Under the pieces are notes generated by a model. It ran no database searches. It saw only the letters and a program-made list of their open reading frames with translations, and was not told where the DNA came from. 64,000 bases of DNA from Leptobrachium leishanense (lineage: Eukaryota > Chordata > Amphibia > Anura > Megophryidae): contig CM019066.1 of the NCBI GenBank assembly GCA_009667805.1, forward strand, positions 116,488,190 through 116,552,189, given 5' to 3'. This document shows, piece after piece, positions 33,447 through 44,875 of this stretch; within the stretch, counting starts at the first letter, position 1; every line of letters begins with the position of its first letter. A program made the position numbers and the translations under genes.

Positions 33447-34443
33447 TTGGGTATGAGTGTTAGCAAGCTTGAAGGTTTGACCCAGTGCACATCCTGCTGC
33501 ATGTATGCATGTCTGGAGGAATCCTTCCAGGGTCCATATGTCTGTAGCAAGTGTGAACGTGTAGCTCTTCTGGAAGCTCGTATTGGAGATCTGGAAGGGC
33601 AAATCGTAACGCTGAGGCAGATTGACAATCTTGAAAGGAGCCTGCTTCTCACGGAGCAAAGTATAGTTGAGGAATCTAGGGGTGTGGGAGGAGTGGAGTT
33701 AACCGGGGAACAGGTTGGTAGCTGGGTGTCAGTGACACGTGGTAGCAGGGGGGGGAGGGAAGAGGAAAAGGTTGGCTAGTCCTGATCTTGCGCACACCAA
33801 CAGATTTGCCCCCTTGAGCGAAGATGTTGGGTGCAGCAGCTCAGGTGTAGCAGTACTGGAGGCTGCTCCCTCTAACAGCCGGGGGATCAACCCACCAAGT
33901 AAGGGAGGGATAAAGAGGGCAAGTAAGCCTAGACAGGTTGTGGTGGTAGGGGACTCTATTATTAAGAGAGTAGACAGGGTAATCTGTCGCGCTGATCGCC
34001 TTAACCGGACAGTTTGCTGTCTGCCGGGTGCCCGTGTTAGGCATGTGGTTGACAGAGTTGATAGATTATTGGGAGGGGCTGGAGATGACCCAGCTGTCAT
34101 GGTCCATATTGGTACCAATGACAAAGTAAGCGGAAGATGGAAGGACCTGAAGAATGATTTCAGGGAATTAGGAAGTAAACTGAAGAAGAGGTCCTCCAAG
34201 GTAGTATTTTCTGAGATCCTACCTGTGCCACGTGCTACAGTGGAAAGGCAGCGGGAGATTAGGGAGGTCAATGCGTGGCTTAAAGCTTGGTGCAGGAAGG
34301 AGGGCTTTGGGTTTTTAGAGCACTGGGCTCATTTTGCACTGGGGTACAATCTGTATAGTTGTGATAGATTGCACCTGAATGGAAGAGGGTCTGCTGTGCT
34401 GGGGGACAGGATGGTTAAAAGGTTGGAGGAGACTTTAAACTAG
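33447..34443 (+). pseudogene. CR1 ORF1: zinc-binding/coiled-coil and SGNH esterase, one frameshift
   Basis: The N-terminal piece (33447-33779) has a CxxC pair twice (CTSC and CSKC) followed by a leucine-rich coiled coil (VALLEARIGDLEGQI). The C-terminal piece (to 34443) is an SGNH-type esterase: GDSIIKRVD with the nucleophile Ser, HIGTND with the Gly/Asn positions, and DRLHLNG with the terminal Asp/His. CR1 ORF1 proteins with this domain order bind RNA and carry the esterase (family knowledge). The two frames meet near a G8 run at about 33748-33755, so a single-base indel, possibly a sequencing error, breaks the ORF. Confidence 0.82.
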
Positions 34444-36068
34444 TGGAAGGGGGGGAGGGATACAGTATCTTACAAAATGGAGACAGAGCAGATAGCGGAA
34501 GGGTTTCAGTTCAGACTAAGGGGGGTGGAGTCGGGGGGATGGGTAATGTAAGAACAGTGGAGGCATGTAATGTAAAGTCGCATTCAGCATGTGTGGGTAG
34601 AGACAACATTAAATGTATGCTTGCTAATGCAAGGAGCCTCAATAATAAGATGGGGGAACTAGAGGTAATAGCACACACTAAGCAATACGACATTATAGGA
34701 ATAACAGAAACGTGGTGGGACGAAACGCATGACTGGGCTGTAAACTTAAACGGTTATACATTGTTTAGAAAGGATAGGAAACATAAGAAAGGGGGTGGAG
34801 TGTGTTTATATGTAAATCAGGATTTAAAGCCTAATATTACACAACTGGAAAGCGATGAGGGAAATGTGGAATCCTTATGGGTAAATATTTCGTTGGGGAA
34901 TAAACAGGGAAGTCAATTATTGGTTGGCATATGCTATAAACCACCTAATGTAGATAATGATGAGGAAGAACAACTGTTAGAGCAAATTAGGAAGGCTGCA
35001 CATCATGGTAGCACTTTAATTATTGGAGATTTTAATTACCTGGACATTAATTGGGATAGTGGGACTAGTAATTCAGCAAAGGGAATCCGGTTTCTGAACA
35101 TTTTAAATGATACCTTCATGTCACAACTGGTAGAAACACCAACTAGAGAGGATAACTGTCTGGGCCTGGTTATAACAAATAATGTGGATCTTTTCTCAAA
35201 TATTAATGTAAAAGAACAGTTGGGAAACAGCGACCATAACATGGTGACTTTTGAAATAAACTCAAAAAAACACATTCATAGGGGGCATGCTAAAACATAT
35301 AATTTTAAAAAGGCCAACTTTATTAAAATAAAGGAAGCTCTCAATGTCATTGACTGGCAGAAACTCTTTCACGCGAAAAACACTGAGGATAAGTGGAATA
35401 TCTTTAAACTAACACTAGAAAAGTACACGTCACAATATATTCCACTGGTTAATAAATATAAAAGAAACAGACTGAAACCAATGTGGCTTAGTAGGAAGGT
35501 AACGAAGGAAATGAAAAATAAAAAGAAGGCATTTAAAGCTTTTAAATTTGATAAATCTGAGGCATCCTATAAATCATATAGGGCAGCCAATAAAGCATGT
35601 AAAAATGCGATTAGATGGGCTAAACTAGATAATGAAAAAGAAATAGCCAAAGAGAGCAAGACCAACCCTAAAAGATTCTTTAGGTACATAAATTCTAAAA
35701 AACCCAAGAGTGAAAATGTAGGTTCACTAAAATCTGAGTCAGGGTTATTATTAACTGAAGATCAGGATAAAGCAGAAATTTTAAATGATTATTTTTCTTC
35801 AGTATTTGTCAAAGAGAAACCTATAACAGGAGACATGAAATTCATTAATAAAAACTTACTAATACAAAGTGACTGGTTGACTCAGGACAAGGTTTTACAC
35901 AAATTAAACAATGTGAATGTTAATAAAGCCCCAGGGCCAGATGGAATTCACCCGCGAGTACTAAGAGAGCTATGTGTTGAAATATGTAAACCTCTGTTCT
36001 TAATCTTTCAAGATTCTTTTCTTTCAGGAATAGTACCAGAGGATTGGAGAAAAGCTGACGTGGTCCCT
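34443..36068 (+). CDS. CR1 ORF2, endonuclease and start of reverse transcriptase
   Basis: Begins in the frame overlapping the ORF1 stop (sequence TAGTG at 34441-34445). A true initiation codon is unclear because the first in-frame ATG is about 95 bases on. The AP endonuclease shows ANARSLNNK, IGITETWWDE, VGICYKPP, IIGDFNY and NSDHNMVTFEI, all key positions retained. A linker leads to NKAPGPDGIHPRVLREL and VPEDWRKADVV of the RT. The frame is uninterrupted over 540 codons until the inserted LINE tail. Its function is to nick target DNA and reverse-transcribe its own RNA. Confidence 0.88.
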
Positions 36069-36587
36069 AAACTGGCCATCGCTAGAATCCAGACACACCC
36101 TTCACCTTTCCAGCCTGGTGTTTAAGAGCATCTCTGGGAAGCTGCCACCCTACCTGAATAGACTGCTTCCCCCAGCAGCTCCCTCATCCTATAACCTCCG
36201 ATCCAGGACCAGCACCTTACTTGCAATACCACAATACAAAAAGACAGTGGCTCGGTCCTCATTTTCCTACAGAGCACCACAATTATGGAATAACCTCCCA
36301 GACACCATCAAATCTTCCACCAGTCTTAAGTCACTCAAAATTTCCCTGTTAACATACCTCAATACAGAATGCACCTGTAAACATGTAACCTAGTGACTAT
36401 ATTTCCTACATATTTATTTTCTGTTAATCTGTATATTTGTGTTGTTAATATCTTACATTGTATTACTTTGTATTTCTGTAAATGTAACACTTCAATGTAC
36501 TTGAACCCAGGACATACTTGAAAACGAGAGAAATCTCAATGTATCCTTCCTGGTAAAATCCTTTATAAATAAATAAAATAAATAAAA
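36069..36587 (+). mobile_element. LINE 3' tail inserted in CR1 ORF2
   Basis: Splits VVP from IFKKG of the CR1 RT. It encodes LNRLLPPAAPSSYNLRSRTS and QLWNNLP (frame 36118-36393), has a 3' UTR with GTATCCTTCCTGGTAAAATC and ends in an (AATAAA)n-like tail. It is the same family as 2740-3026 plus 9111-9245 and as 52432-52520. The truncated copy cannot move itself. Confidence 0.85.
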
Positions 36588-37885
36588 TATTTAAGAAAGG
36601 TTTAAAATTTGTGCCTGGGAATTATAGACCTGTGAGCTTAACATCTGTGGCTGGGAAAGTATTTGAGGGGTTACTAAGGGATAATATTCAGGAATTTATT
36701 GGGAGGTATAATGTAATTGGCAAAAATCAGCATGGTTTCATGAAACACAGATCATGTCAGACTAACCTAATTACGTTCTATGAGGAAGTAAGTAGAAGTA
36801 TAGATCAGGGGGTCGCAGTGGATGTGATTTACTTAGATTTTGCCAAAGCTTTCGACACAGTTCCACACAAAAGGTTACTATTTAAATTAAGAAAAAATGG
36901 TCTAGATGAAAATACTTGTTCTTGGATAGAAAACTGGCTAAAAGATAGGGTACAGAGAGTGGTCATAAATGGTACATTTTCAAGATGGACACCAGTGGTA
37001 AGTGGTGTCCCTCAGGGGTCTGTTATAGGACCAATACTATTCAATTTATTTATAAATGACCTTGAGATAGGCATTGAAAGTCATGTATCAGTGTTTGCAG
37101 ATGACACAAAGCTAGGAAAAGTAATACAATGTGAGCAGGATGTTACTTCGCTGCAGAGGGATTTAGATAGATTGGGGGACTGGGCACTTAAATGGCAGAT
37201 GAAATTTAATCTAGATAAATGCAAAGTTATGCACTTTGGAGTGAAGAACACACAAGCAATTTATACCCTAAATGGTACGGAGTTAGGGAAATCCAAGCAG
37301 GAGAAGGATTTGGGAATAATCATAGATTTCAAACTAAGTAACAATGTGCAATGTCAAACAGCAGCCGCCAAGGCCAGCAAAGTATTGGCATGCATTAAAA
37401 GGGGAGTTCACTCACGGGATGAAAACATAATTTTGCCTCTGTATAAATCAATGGTCAGGCCGCACCTTGAATATGCCGTGCAATTTTGGGCACCTGTCTT
37501 AAAAAAAGATATTATATCGCTAGAAAAAGTGCAGAGACGGGCAACTAAATTAATAAGGGGGATGGAAGGGTTAAGTTATGAGGAAAGACTAACAAGCTTA
37601 AACCTGTTTAGTTTAGAGAAAAGGCGCCTTAGAGGGGATCTGATAACCTTATATAAATATATACGGGGCCATTATCAACCATTGTCTGATAACCTATTCA
37701 TTAACAGGACTATACATAGGACAAGGGGTCATCCATTTAGACTGGAAGAAAGAAAATTTAGCTTAAAGCATAGGAAGGGTTATTTTACGGTGAGAACAAT
37801 AAAGCTGTGGAATTCTCTGCCTGTTGAGGTGGTTGGGTCAGAGTCTGTACAGACTTTTAAAAAACGACTGGATGACTTCCTGTAG
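36588..37885 (+). CDS. CR1 ORF2, reverse transcriptase continued
   Basis: After the insertion the RT resumes with [13 protein letters not shown] and continues open to the natural stop. Motif A is [13 protein letters not shown], the motif B region is [15 protein letters not shown], and motif C is FADD at 37094-37105. Thumb and C-terminus include LGIIIDFKL, MVRPHLEYAVQFW and TIKLWNSLPVEVV. All catalytic aspartates are present and no frameshift is seen over 424 codons, which suggests a recent insertion disrupted mainly by the LINE tail. Confidence 0.9.
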
Positions 37886-38249
37886 ACACAGAATATTAAG
37901 GGTTATAATATTTAATATGTGGGTAAAAGCTTCTTGATCCAAGGAGAAATCTGACTGCCATTCTGGGGTCAAGAAGGAATTTTTTCCCAGTATGTTGCAT
38001 ATTGGCAAGCATTCAGACTGGGTTTTTTGCCTTCTTTTGGATCAACAGCAGTAGGTTATGTGGGAGAGGCTGAACCCGATGGACGCATGTCTTTTTTCAG
38101 CCTATATAACTATGTAACTATGTATGTAACCCTGATCATTTCATTGAAGCTACAGTGTACACTATGGTGCCCAAGTTTTATATTTAAGGTACAGAAAAGA
38201 CGTCCAATATCTGTGGGGCTGTTGGGTGGCCGACGAAAAACCCAAAAGC

Positions 38250-38730
38250 AAATATCCTAGAGCTGGGCAGACTTCTCAAAATGTGAGTGGGACTGAATAT
38301 GTAAAAAGGCGTTCTACTCCATTCGGGATATGCTACGATGAATTTCCTTTTTTTGTTGTTGAGAGAATCAAATAATAAATTGGGAATGCATAAGAACTGC
38401 TTGAGACCCGTTACCTTTTAGGCTGGGTCAGACGAGTGTCATTGGAGAGCGTAAGGAACGTCCGTGAGAGTGGACGTTCCTTCCACTCGATGCCCGTCTG
38501 GCCACCTCGCTGAGCGCAGCTAGTGCGCTCAGCACTGCAAGGCTCAATTCTCCTACGCGTGTCCTATGCTTTGATGGAGAGGCTTTTTAGACGTCCGCAG
38601 CACGTGACGCAGGAAGCCGCGTCAGTACGGGCGCAGCTAGTGCGCTCGTCTGACACTGGCCTTATATGGAACATCGAGGGCACTACACTTTCATCTGTGT
38701 GTTGGTATTCCTTTCTTCTTCGAATAGTTA
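38250..38730 (+). repeat. Dispersed repeat, copy interrupted by a MITE
   Basis: Reverse-complement counterpart of 31110-31440. The match is broken at 38420 and resumes at 38662 around the MITE. Confidence 0.7.
38421..38661. mobile_element. PIF/Harbinger-like MITE, 241 bp
   Basis: Flanked by TTA on both sides (38418-38420, 38662-38664). Termini GGCTGGGTCAGACGAG and GTCTGACACTGGCC. The paralogous repeat at 31110-31440 has one uninterrupted TTA at this point. Confidence 0.82.
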
Positions 38731-40071
38731 TGGTGCAATGGCCCAGCAACTAGGGTTGACAGATTGGACATGATTTCCTGGACACATTGTAATCATGATG
38801 ATGGGCAGTACTTGAAAAGTTCAATCCAGCAGTACAAACTATCCATATGCTGCAGGTGAGACATCAAAAAGGATTCCCAGGTGACCTACCTTCCTTTCTG
38901 CAGCATATGAATTATACATGTTGCAGGGCAACATTTTTCCCTGTGCTACCACCTGCATGAAAATGTAATGTGTCCAGGAAAACATGACCAATCTGGCATC
39001 CCTACGCTACCTGCAACAATAGTCACAGTTTTGAAACGTAAATTTATTTTAAATAATAAAAAAGTGCTTCACAGTGAAATGGTTTCTACAGACTGCAGGT
39101 TTCAACCCTAGACCAAGGCAATTACATCTGCCCTTGCTTACATATCAAATACCCCAGGAGGTGTATTGAATCTCCGGGAGCTCCAGAAAGGATTCAGTCC
39201 TCAGTAAATGAGTTAATCCCATAATGGTGATTATTAGGTGATGTACAGTAGGACCTATGAAAGGTGGGATACATTGGCGTTGTTGACAGGCTTAAGCAAT
39301 TTATGGCCATATATTGTGATATAGTATTCCTTTCATTTAAAAACAGAGCTCAGGGATAAAAACCTTGAATGGGTTAAATAACTGTTGAATTCCTGAAAGG
39401 GTTTATAGAATTTTTAAAAGGGTTAAAATTTGGTAAAATATTTAAATGTATAAGCTACTGTTGAAGTCTTTGAATGTATTAGTTGGTGTGATGCGCCCCT
39501 GATTTCTTGCTCACATGTCATTAGAATGTCAAGGCCATTCTACAGGGACATCAAAAGAACTTCCACCTGAAATGGATTGTCCTGCTTGAAACCTTACAAG
39601 ATTTTTTATTTACTCACATTGTTCTGATGTGTAAATGCTGAAAAATAAATTATTTTATTCTCCCTGTTTTTCTTGAAAGATAATATGAACATGGTGATGG
39701 GCAGGTTGTGAAAGGTGCTGCCCTGCAGTATCTAATGCAAAACAATAAAATGGAATGAATGAAAGAATGGCTGGGACCAAAAGAGACTTGGGCAGTGACA
39801 AAGAGAAGGGTAGGGTGAATTGGAAAGTGACATGGTAGAGGGATAGGGAAGAATGAAGAAGGGACCAAGATGCAATAACTGAACCAGATTTAAAATGAAA
39901 ACAGACATGTATAACACAAAGTAAAAAACAAAAAAATAATTAAAAAAAATGAATAATGAAAGCTGCTGCAGCAAAAATCTTTTTTCATAAATCTTAAGTG
40001 ATGTTTTTCATTCCTGCATTATGTGCAATGGGACAATATGAAAAAGGCACGCCTGTAATGTGTAATCTTAC
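38731..40071. other. PPM1L intron, unannotated part
   Basis: Nothing recognised. The sequence is AT-rich without supported coding frames. Confidence 0.55.
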
Positions 40072-40233
40072 CTGCTCTTTTAATCCGCTTTCTTTCTTTC
40101 AATTGATATGGTTTGTGATCGTGTGATAAAGGGATCGCATTTCCATCTTTGTCACACAAGACCCCGCGAGAATCTCCGACATTTGCAACTGTGAGCTCTT
40201 TATCAGATAACAAGGCAATTAAGCATGTTGTAC
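40072..40233 (-). CDS. PPM1L: PPM1L, internal coding exon
   Basis: A 162-bp exon encoding 54 residues of the PP2C catalytic domain: TCLIALLSDKELTVANVGDSRG (the GDSRG strand carries a metal-site Asp region), then LSHDHKPYQLKERKRIKRAG. The acceptor is CCTTTTGCAG just upstream of 40233, and the donor CAG/GTAAG follows 40072. Split codons agree at both ends: G/GT at the start, and G joined to GT of the terminal exon. The next exon is 12 kb downstream at 28023. Reading into the intron after KRAG is not coding. Upstream exons were searched for by eye and not found before 64000. Confidence 0.95.
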
Positions 40234-40609
40234 CTGCAAAAGGAGGAGATTTGAAGGTAAAAATCAGATTTTATAATAAGGCTTCCACGTTAACTATCAT
40301 TCAAGTCAATTTCTTCATACTCAAGAGTGACACATGAAAGTACTCCCTTTATTAGGTGTAACTCATATGTTACAGGAGGGAAATCATGTAATTAATGTGC
40401 ACGCGGTATATCTGGCAAAACAAATTCCACAAAACTTAAACATTTGTATAGCGCCTCAAAAAAAAATAATTAAAAACACAAGTCTTAATTGACAGGATCT
40501 TAAACTAATAAATCCAGAGCCCTCGATTTTTGCAAGAGTAAAATCGCAGTTGACCTCTACCAAGACTAAATGAGACTAAATAGTGGATGCTAAATAGTGG
40601 ATATCGCCC
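40234..40609. other. Intronic DNA, nothing recognised
   Basis: Probably the PPM1L intron upstream of the exon at 40072-40233. Confidence 0.55.
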
Positions 40610-41190
40610 AGCGTTAAAAGGGACACTTTATAAAACACAGGCTGCTGTTTTTATTCATTTATTTGAAGTAACTGAATGTGAAAAAATATAAAGTAGGTAT
40701 TTTATCTCCGGGTTCCAGTCTCTGGAGTTTTCCCATGATACACCATTTACAAAAATCTTTGCTTTGTGGCTCTTGTTTATTTAATCTACAATATTTACCA
40801 GTTAATTTGGTGGAGGAGGGAATGTTTGTATAAGACATTGTTCTAAAGGCTACCTTAGATAAGAGCTGGCCACTGAATGAGATATGATAGGGATCTTAAA
40901 AGACTTCCAATCTACCCCCTGGCGATGTCCTTTGAATACAACCCACATAATACAATGATTTGAGTCAGTGATTGACCCACAGACTCCATTACATGGCAAA
41001 AACCACCCAGTGAGGAGCAAGGGAGGTAAAGAAACGGGGGGGGGGGGGACGGGACGACAGTTTACAACACAATGAATACACCTAGCGACACATAGAGTAA
41101 AATATCTTCTGAACATACAAAAGAAAAACAAATCACATGTAAGAGATTAGCAACATAAAATAAACAAAATAAGGACATTTTTTGGTGATA
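40610..41190 (+). repeat. Dispersed repeat, copy 2
   Basis: Counterpart of 14935-15530, same orientation. It contains a G run at about 41036-41049 not shared with copy 1. Confidence 0.7.
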
Positions 41191-41881
41191 ATGCCCATTT
41201 AAGTGCAGCTACAGTGAGGGGGAAAATTATTCAATCCTCTGCTGATTTTGTATGTGGGCCCACTGACAATGAAATGATCATTCTATAATTTAATAAAAAA
41301 CAAAACAGAAAAAAAATCGGGGCAATATAGGAGGCACCTGAAGGGCTTAACCCAAAAAGATAAATCAATAAAAAACAATTTGCACAGAGTGCAACAAGGG
41401 TGCCAAAGGCACGGGTAACTTTAATAACAAAATTCACAAAAACACGCACATACATTGAGTGAAAAATCAAAAGACTGGTCCAAATGTTTATAAATATCAG
41501 GGTGTAGAAGCCAATTCCCAATCAACGCATACCCATAGTCCACACAGAGGAGAAAATATAGAGGGTAGTCACTGACTATTACCTTGGCGGTGCTAGCCGC
41601 CTACAGACCTCATAACTGAAGGACAGGGAGCCGGGATGGAATACTACAATTAGCCATAATCAAAGACCAAAAATGAATAAAGTGACTGTTAAAAACAAAG
41701 CGGCAACGCTCAACGCGTTTCGCCCATACTGGGCTTTGTCCTGAGCCAAAATGCCAATATGACTAACCTGGGTATATATGTGGTTGGTGATCACATAATT
41801 GTGTGCTGCTGGAAGCAGAAGATAAGTGTCTGAACCGGCAATTTACCAAAGACGCGTCGCCGTGTGCCGTTTCCTGGTATG
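41191..41881 (-). pseudogene. 3' UTR part of a non-LTR retrotransposon, left of the provirus
   Basis: Continuation of the minus-strand LINE at 51419-52117, split by the provirus (5-bp duplication TCATT). No coding frame in this part. It contains the hammerhead-like fold at 41708-41746. The lower boundary near 41191-41230 is approximate, and assigning the whole stretch to that LINE is an inference from continuity. Confidence 0.4.
41708..41746 (-). ncRNA. Hammerhead-like fold with ACGCGT stem III
   Basis: On the minus strand, GCTC pairs with GAGC (stem I). The core reads AGGACAA, a poor match to CUGANGA. Stem II is GCCCA/TGGGC, GAAA is intact, and the palindrome ACGCGT precedes the cleavage-position T. 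The geometry is preserved but the catalytic core is changed. Confidence 0.4.
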
Positions 41882-41886
41882 TCATT

Positions 41887-42543
41887 TGAAAGGTAATTTA
41901 ATATGGTAGATAATTCATTGAATTCATATTTCTATATTCTAGTAATATTTGATAGCTATATAAATATATAGAGCCAGATTGATTGCTCAGCAAATGTCTG
42001 ATCATGAGGTAATGCTGAGTATGGTCTCTCTTGGTTTCCTGTTTTACCATGAAGTGCAGATGGTCTATTCATTTTCATTTCCTCTAGAAACTATGAGAGG
42101 CTGACCAGCCGAGAGGAAGGGAAGGATACACATGGTCCATGGTCAATTGTTTAAATACATCCTATGGAACATTCCTATTCCTAGAATAGGATATAGCTGT
42201 GATGTCAATTTAGGCGTGCCTACTAGGCTAGTACAGGAAATGTTTGTGTAAGTCTAGGTACTGCCCAAAAGTAGAAAAAACACCTCTTCCTATAATGCTG
42301 ACGTATTGATTCTTTATTGGTTGTAATCCATGAATCTGTGATGCTCCCATGTTTGATAAAACTACTGAAGGCATGAATTTGCCCCCAGAGTAAAGGAAAC
42401 CACTTAAGGCAACACTTGTGTCCTGGTTCTTTTATTCTCACTCGAGTTCTGTCTCCTGTATGCTCACTGGGTCTGGTGACAAAGCAGCTATCTCTCATCA
42501 CTGGATGTGGCCATTCCTGTGGTGCTTGCCAGAATATCTATCA
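41887..42543 (+). repeat. 5' LTR (657 bp)
   Basis: Starts TGAAAGG and ends TATCA (TG...CA). It differs from the 3' LTR only by two missing T residues in T runs near 42316 and 42378. A TATATAAATATATAG stretch at about 41955-41969 could serve as TATA box, but it lies far upstream in the LTR. Confidence 0.95.
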
Positions 42544-43104
42544 ATTTGGTATCAGAAGTGCGGATTTGAACTAATCAACTTATCTGGGTGAGTATGGTGA
42601 CATAACTATTTTATTAATATTTATTGAACCTAATATTCATCATAGATAACTTGCTTGTTCAAATTACGAACTCGCATTATTTGATTTGATAGTGCAAGAG
42701 TTTATTTTGAATGATTTGATTGTTTGAGTGATGGTGAATGAAAAATAGGATTTTTTTGCAATGGTCTGGGTAAAGAATAGTGATCCTTTCTCTTTGTTTC
42801 CTTGATCAGTTGTTTGAGTCCCCGCAGTTAGTGACTCACATTTGAATAAAAGATTAATACCTTTAAGTTTCCCGCCCCGAGAATTGGATCTCTATTTACC
42901 TGACTACTTGTTATTTCCTATTTGTGCGTGTTTTCCCTGATAGTGTAGTTAAAAAGATTTTAAATAGAATGGAGATTGCTGTTTTGTGATTTGGCTCAGT
43001 GAGAATAGAGGAAACTGCGCATTTTTGCGACCCTTTCCCTCTCACCCTTTTAATTGCGCTAACCCTTCTCCTTCCCCCCTCCACCGAGCCTTTTTTTTTG
43101 CGAT
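42544..43104 (+). promoter_or_regulatory. Retroviral leader: primer-binding site and splice donor candidate
   Basis: TGGTATCAGAAGTGCGGATT (42547-42566) lies three bases after the LTR and resembles the complement of a tRNA-Leu (CAA) 3' end, with the match extending as TTGAAC into the T-arm. A consensus-like donor, GGGTGAGTAT, is at about 42586-42595. The remaining leader up to the gag ATG is non-coding and would be expected to hold the packaging signal; none can be identified by eye. Confidence 0.65.
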
Positions 43105-44875
43105 ATGGGTGCCAAAAAATCCTCCCATATAGATCCAAAAACAACGGGCAAATTAGATAAGCACTTCAATAAGAAGTTAATGCCCCAAAATGGCCCTGCT
43201 GAAACGCCCGCTGATTATGTACGACGTGTTGCTGGCGGATATTTCACCACGCCCTTTATAGATTGTCTTGCTGGCTGGACTACAGCCATGCATTCTTTTG
43301 ATCCATTCCCAAATTCAGGAAGCTTCTCTTCCTATCATATGTCCATGATAAAAGGCTTATGTCTTGGCGACCAGAAAGCTTTCCCATATTTCCAACCTGA
43401 CTCAAATTGGGATAGAAAATATATGAAGGAATGTGGAAAAGTGTGGATTCACTTGTCCTCTTCATATAACCCCATTTCTAAAACTCCTAAAGATATATCA
43501 TGGTCCATAGGTAATCCCCCACCTTACAATTCCTCTCCTCCTGCCCTTTCACAGCCTACTCCCAAACCTTCTTCCCTTTATCCCAGCCTTGACCCTAAGA
43601 CTTTGGCAGCTGTGATTACAACTATTGAAACGACTACAAATCCTCTGCCTTCCCCCGAAGCCCTAACACAAAATATAGGTGTTTTAGGTGCAATCGTAGG
43701 AATACCCCATGTTGAAACAGAATCTGACACAGAACAAGATGAAACTAGCACATATGATTGGCAAAATAAAACCCCTATGTCTAAATTCAGTACATCCTCA
43801 TTTGTATCCACTTCCAAACCCAACCGTGTAGGATACTCTCCCTAAATGCAATCTTTTATTGACCAATTTGAACCCCAACTTCAGAACATAATAACTAGGA
43901 CCCAATCTGGCAAAACTATCAACCCCCTGCTAGATATCAGATGCCCTATTTAATTGCAGGAAATAATGTCGTTATTATGCCCCCTGATATAGGAACCTTA
44001 AATTCAATAAGGGTTCTCCTAGTCCCAGAGTTTCCCCGACTGCGACAACCCAGTATCTTAAACGGGCGACACGAGGATTGCAATTAACTCAGGAAGATTA
44101 CAAGTTGATCATTAACGGTGTCATGGGATATGCTGATGACACTGGTTTTGATTGGACTCGTGTTCTCTCACTTCAACCCCCCCATGTTCCTCTAATAGGT
44201 GCCCCTATTACACCCCAAAATTTGCCTTTACAAACATCGGTCCAGATTGATGATATGTGGACAGAAGTTTGTGATGAATGGACTCGTAATTATGGAGCTC
44301 GACGTTCTATGGTCGCAGCCATTGCATGCAAACAAAATGCCAAAGAATCTGTCACCGAATTCGTCCACCGGTTCCATAAGAACTGGAAGGAGGATGCCGG
44401 CATGACATTAGATGGAGATATGGGTCTCCTTTACACTCAAACTCTCATGGGTAATCTCAGAGATGATACCCAGAGAATTGCTAAACAGGTGATTGATAAC
44501 TGGCCAACAGTGGTACCTATTGATCTTAATAATAGGCTCCTTGTTAAAGATTCTGCTGGTTGCTTTGACCTGCAGCATTCTAAATATATGTTAGCTGTTT
44601 TTAACAGTCCTTCAGGTCCCCCAGGTAATAATGGTCCTCGCCCTAAACGTACTTATTATCGTCCTCAACACCCCACACGTAACCTAGGTACTTGTTTCAT
44701 TTGTGGTGATCCAACTCACTGGCGTAATGAATGCCCTCATAATCCCAGGAACATTGGCAATACTGCTATGAACCCCCAGCCAAGATCTCCAACAAGCAAT
44801 GCTGTTACCTCTCCTAACAATGTCTGTGATCCACCTCGTCATAAGATTGATTGGCAAAACCAATCAAATGCATGA
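43105..44875 (+). pseudogene. gag: Retroviral gag, frameshifted
   Basis: The ATG at 43105 starts MGAKKSS, an N-myristoylation-type signal for membrane targeting. The first frame (246 codons, to 43845) covers matrix and a Pro/Ser/Thr-rich region. The frame is disturbed between 43845 and 44078 by several changes (one at a C5 run near 43922). The second frame (44078-44875) covers capsid and nucleocapsid, with a single zinc knuckle CFICGDPTHWRNEC (CX2CX4HX4C) at about 44693-44734. It ends at TGA 44873-44875, and the same frame then stays open into protease. Gag builds the particle and binds RNA. Confidence 0.85.

Larger units (their letters stand above)
31845..38135 (+). mobile_element. Full-length CR1-clade LINE
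   Basis: Tandem 5' monomers, ORF1, ORF2 and a 3' UTR ending in repeated TAACTATG words. The 3' UTR includes GATCAACAGCAGTAGGTTAT and GGCTGAACCCGATGGACGCA, a CR1 family signature in amphibians. It lies antisense to PPM1L in its intron. The only large disruption is an insertion at 36069-36587. Confidence 0.88.
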
